Below are positions 61,313 to 64,000 of a stretch of 64,000 nucleotides of DNA, piece after piece; the stretch's first letter is position 1, and each line of letters begins with the position of its first letter. The translations under genes were made by a program, and so were the position numbers. Below the pieces are notes generated by a model. That model was given only the letters and a program-made list of their open reading frames with translations. It had not been told where the DNA came from and searched no databases. This stretch comes from Pseudomonadales bacterium (GTDB lineage Bacteria; Pseudomonadota; Gammaproteobacteria; Pseudomonadales; Azotimanducaceae): the NCBI GenBank assembly GCA_012103505.1, contig WLWP01000002.1, positions 433,943 to 497,942 of the forward strand, written 5' to 3'.

Positions 61313-61828
61313 TCACTCACCACGGTCTTGCAAAACCAGATTTTCAGTAAGGTGATGATACAACCTGTTGCTAAAATCTGGTTCCTCGATTGCCTCAAGG
61401 TATTTCTTTTTCTTTATCTTTCCAATAGTCCAATTCTCTAATTGAGTTTTCAGATAGCTTACCCCAACGGCGGTTCCAAATTCGTAGTCAACGAAACCTC
61501 CAGTACCCGTCTTAAACAGCCCAGCCTCTTCCATCAGATGGGCTTTCCTACGCTGGAATAGAATCGCAACAAACACCTTGGACGCAATGTATCTGTCCTC
61601 TTCCGTCGCGGTCTCCGGAGCAATAGCCAGTTTGACAATTGACTTATGTGGCTCCTCGCCTGCTAGCGAAAGATGGAGTTTCTCTGCTGAATCCATGTGC
61701 AGAAAACCAAGCTCTGCAGTTTTCAACTCGCGATCTTGAATCAGCTGGTACCCGACAAAAAAGAGACCCACTAATACCCCTAGGTTTCCGACAATTTGTA
61801 GTAACGAACTCCATCTGTGCATGCTCAT
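61313..61828 (-). CDS. Membrane-anchored hypothetical protein
   Basis: 171 residues with one N-terminal helix (LLQIVGNLGVLVGLFFVGYQ) followed by a helical cytosolic domain containing FVAILFQRRKAHLMEEAGLF. Architecture as for the 33640 protein: one helix then a roughly 110-residue alpha domain. The start is ATG 61828 behind TTGGAGG. A repeat copy lies upstream at 61886-61953. Confidence 0.7.
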   Translation of the reverse strand: MSMHRWSSLLQIVGNLGVLVGLFFVGYQLIQDRELKTAELGFLHMDSAEKLHLSLAGEEPHKSIVKLAIAPETATEEDRYIASKVFVAILFQRRKAHLMEEAGLFKTGTGGFVDYEFGTAVGVSYLKTQLENWTIGKIKKKKYLEAIEEPDFSNRLYHHLTENLVLQDRGE

Positions 61829-61885
61829 AGTGCCCTCCAAATAACGTCAAGCTTAACGCCCAATGAGAATGTCTGAAATGGGCAC

Positions 61886-61953
61886 AACTCAGACCTTGCG
61901 TTGTGCAACGCACGAAAATTCATGATTGTGCACTGCAAGAGGCAGCTTTCGGC
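61886..61953 (+). repeat. 68-bp intergenic repeat, copy 1
   Basis: Shares about 65 of 68 positions with 63892-63959. The core GCAAGAGGCAGCTTTCGGC recurs at 34127-34145. Copies 1 and 2 flank the TolB-like/TPR gene in direct orientation. Confidence 0.85.
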
Positions 61954-61985
61954 CAACAAGAGACGTTCGTTCTTTTTCCATAGGT

Positions 61986-63782
61986 TCAGTTGCACTCAAA
62001 ATCGTCGTCTCCTAGTGGTCGGCACAGATCTGCCCAGCCAGACGCTCGCCAATACTCAACTAGGTTGAGATCGGTTACTAAAGTTTTGAATTCCGGTAAT
62101 TGACGGACTTCGGACATGACGGGATACCACAGCGACTGAAGGCGAACCGTGCTAATGCTTACTTCTTCTCCTAAGGTCCGCAATGCGAGCTCCGGGGCAT
62201 CAAAAAACGCAGCAAGTAACGCAATATCGTGAAGCTTACTAGGCCACTGAGAGCCGGTATCTGCCTTTGTCGCTCGTAAGAGAGTAAGAACCTGCTCGCG
62301 CGATTCAAATACTCTCAGTACAGGGGCAAAGAGTGAGGTCGTAGAGATCGCTGCTGGTGGCAAAGCTGCGATCGCAGCCTTGATATCTCCAGAATTACGT
62401 TCGTTCAATGCGATTAGCAGTTTTAGATAATCTGTCCTGCGTTTGGGATACCAGGCCAAAGCCTCTCGAGCTTCCGCAAAGCGTTCTTGGATTAGGGCAA
62501 GGTACACGCGCAAAATCACACGCTGTCCGTCTAACCGCTCTACGGTTTCGGCTTTTTCCCATTGCTCTAGTGCAGCCGTAGAGCGGCCGTTTCGCATGAA
62601 GAAGTTTCCATACTGTTCCAGGTTCGGGCGGTCGGAGAGTAGTGACAATGCCTTAATGTAGGTTGCCTCACTGCGTAACCAATCTTTCTTAACGTAAAGA
62701 ATCGTCCCCAATAAGGCAGCCGACTGAGCCGACTCCGGGTCGAGATCAACCGCTCGCAGCTGCAAGGTGTAGGCCCGCTCAACAAGCTCGGGCACCATGT
62801 CCAGATTGGAATCCCACAATCCACTCGCCGTAGCCGATCCCATCTGTGACCAGGCTGCGGAATAGTTTGGGTCAAGCTGAGTTGCCCGTTCAAACAATCG
62901 GATTGCTTCACTACGATCATTGAGCAAAGTGTCCATGCCCTTGAGATAGGCCTCGTAGGCTTCGATGTTTGTCGTCCCGGCCCCTTGAAACGCGTTGACT
63001 CCGCCAACACCCAACCTCACACCTAGTGCCCCAGAAACTGAGCCCGCTATCTCTTCCTGGACTGCAAAGATATCCGACAGCTCACGATCATAGGTTTGAG
63101 ACCATAGATGATAGCCATCAGCCGCATTGATTAGTTGCGCCGTGATTCGGATTCGGTTGCGGTCCTTGCGGATACTGCCTTCCAGGATGGTCGCTACATT
63201 TAACGATTGTGCAATCGCGGTGTGAGTCGTATTAGATCCTTTGAAGGAAAACGATGACGTGCGACCGGCAACGCGCAGACCTTCCAGTCGAACCAACCCG
63301 TTAAGCAGTTCATCCGCAATACCGTCACCGAAGTATTCTTGATCTCCGTTCGGACTCATGTCAGCGAAAGGCAAGACCGCAATTGATGGAGCTTCTGATG
63401 CTTCGGATGGGTTCACCAGCTTGGCAGCATCAACATTTGAATCTAGCTGGCCTGGCGCTATGGAGTTAGCGTTGCTCAGGACTACCCAACATCCGACGCC
63501 TAGTCCAACTAATGCGAGAGCCGTGATTGACGCTTCAAGCCAAGGTTTGTTGCTAGTTATTCGATGGACTTTTTCATCCGGGCCAATATCGAATACCCAT
63601 GAGAGATAAGCGACGATGGGCAGCGCTAAAAGCATCACTGCGATGATGATTTTCAGTACCGTAGTGCCAATCCCTAGTGGTTCAAATGTAACGTCTGCGA
63701 TCTGTAGGGTGATAAAACACACAACCGCATACCCTGCAATAACCCGGAAGACCCTCCGTTTTGCCAGCTCGCTTACCCAGAT
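61986..63782 (-). CDS. TolB-like/TPR membrane protein
   Basis: About 599 residues if started at 63782, 578 from GTG 63722. An N-terminal segment ELAKRRVFRVIAGYAVVCFI is conserved in this family but lies upstream of the first standard start; the codon in place is ATC (63782-63780), with AGGGA 9 bases before it. Then two helices (about 20-60 and 85-105), a TolB-like domain (SIAVLPFADMSPNGDQEYFG, FGDGIADELLNGL) and TPRs to the end. Relatives carry cyclase or HTH domains instead of the short N-terminus. Role unknown. Confidence 0.85.
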   Translation of the reverse strand: MWVSELAKRRVFRVIAGYAVVCFITLQIADVTFEPLGIGTTVLKIIIAVMLLALPIVAYLSWVFDIGPDEKVHRITSNKPWLEASITALALVGLGVGCWVVLSNANSIAPGQLDSNVDAAKLVNPSEASEAPSIAVLPFADMSPNGDQEYFGDGIADELLNGLVRLEGLRVAGRTSSFSFKGSNTTHTAIAQSLNVATILEGSIRKDRNRIRITAQLINAADGYHLWSQTYDRELSDIFAVQEEIAGSVSGALGVRLGVGGVNAFQGAGTTNIEAYEAYLKGMDTLLNDRSEAIRLFERATQLDPNYSAAWSQMGSATASGLWDSNLDMVPELVERAYTLQLRAVDLDPESAQSAALLGTILYVKKDWLRSEATYIKALSLLSDRPNLEQYGNFFMRNGRSTAALEQWEKAETVERLDGQRVILRVYLALIQERFAEAREALAWYPKRRTDYLKLLIALNERNSGDIKAAIAALPPAAISTTSLFAPVLRVFESREQVLTLLRATKADTGSQWPSKLHDIALLAAFFDAPELALRTLGEEVSISTVRLQSLWYPVMSEVRQLPEFKTLVTDLNLVEYWRASGWADLCRPLGDDDFECN

Positions 63783-63891
63783 GGCTGCATTCCCTTACTC
63801 AAGTTGATCGCCAAGTTTACCGGTTCGGTTCAGCGAAGCACTACTAGTCTCTTGCTGGCAGTAAGCGTTGCTTAAGGACTGCAATGGGTCG

Positions 63892-63959
63892 AACTCAGAC
63901 CTTGCGTTGTGCAATGCACGAAAATTCATGGTTGTGCACTGCAAAAGGCAGCTTTCGGC
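63892..63959 (+). repeat. 68-bp intergenic repeat, copy 2
   Basis: Second copy of the repeat at 61886-61953, same orientation, three visible mismatches. The remaining bases to the window end (63960-64000) and 63783-63891 show no gene. Confidence 0.85.
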
Positions 63960-64000
63960 ACAAGCAGACCATCGCGGTTAAGGATATAGTCTCCGAACCA

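Overview
The window looks like a chromosomal segment of a free-living, probably marine, gammaproteobacterium. This is an inference from gene content: a TRAP carboxylate transporter, a split PntAA/PntAB/PntB transhydrogenase, a TonB receptor with a PepSY reductase-like partner, a B12 riboswitch, phytanoyl-CoA-type and TauD-type dioxygenases, a GFA protein and many small oxidoreductases. No tRNA, rRNA, CRISPR array or complete transposase gene was seen. Genes are dense and lie on both strands.

Layout. 1-4.3 kb: a membrane protein/XRE regulator pair, then the pntAA-pntAB-pntB-nitroreductase operon on the minus strand. 4.3-8.7 kb: a TRAP transporter operon behind two palindromes, ending in an SDR fused to a DUF1330 domain. 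8.8-15.4 kb: GST, TauD-like dioxygenase, aquaporin Z, a TetR regulator divergent from an amidohydrolase with a likely operator between them, a DUF1707/LiaF-like protein coupled to a headless TetR gene, and a GloB-like hydrolase. 15.5-20.8 kb (minus): a cobalamin riboswitch followed by a DUF6580 membrane protein, a BtuF-like binding protein, a TonB-dependent receptor and a PepSY membrane protein. 20.9-31.8 kb: a frameshifted HerA-like ATPase gene, small enzymes, a GntR-ABC exporter operon, an NhaD-type antiporter, an atypical SDR and a PhyH dioxygenase.

31.8-36.5 kb is accessory: a 234-bp MITE-like element with perfect 18-bp terminal inverted repeats, a lipoprotein, and a small island (membrane protein plus TIR-TM-TPR protein). 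The island is flanked by two copies of the 3' end of a LuxR-type response-regulator gene. 36.5-42.5 kb: that regulator with its sensor kinase, then a plus-strand run GFA-MaoC-PurN-GNAT, then HisN-like and RidA-like genes.

42.6-51.7 kb is the most interesting locus. It holds a membrane class III nucleotide cyclase, an RND/MMPL exporter, a PilZ protein fused to a FeeM/autoinducer-synthase-like acyltransferase domain, a second GNAT-like protein, the wreck of a CqsS-like sensor domain, an intact CqsS-like histidine kinase and a response regulator with an unfamiliar C-terminal domain. I read it as a candidate acyl-signal synthesis/export/sensing system. The function is inferred, not shown.

51.7-64 kb: amidohydrolase, PhyH dioxygenase, serine hydrolase, MATE exporter with a hairpin against its start codon, a lysophospholipid-type acyltransferase, MAPEG, an ArsR-SRPBCC-monooxygenase operon, acyl-CoA thioesterase, TraB/GumN protein, and a TolB-like/TPR protein bracketed by copies of a 68-bp intergenic repeat.
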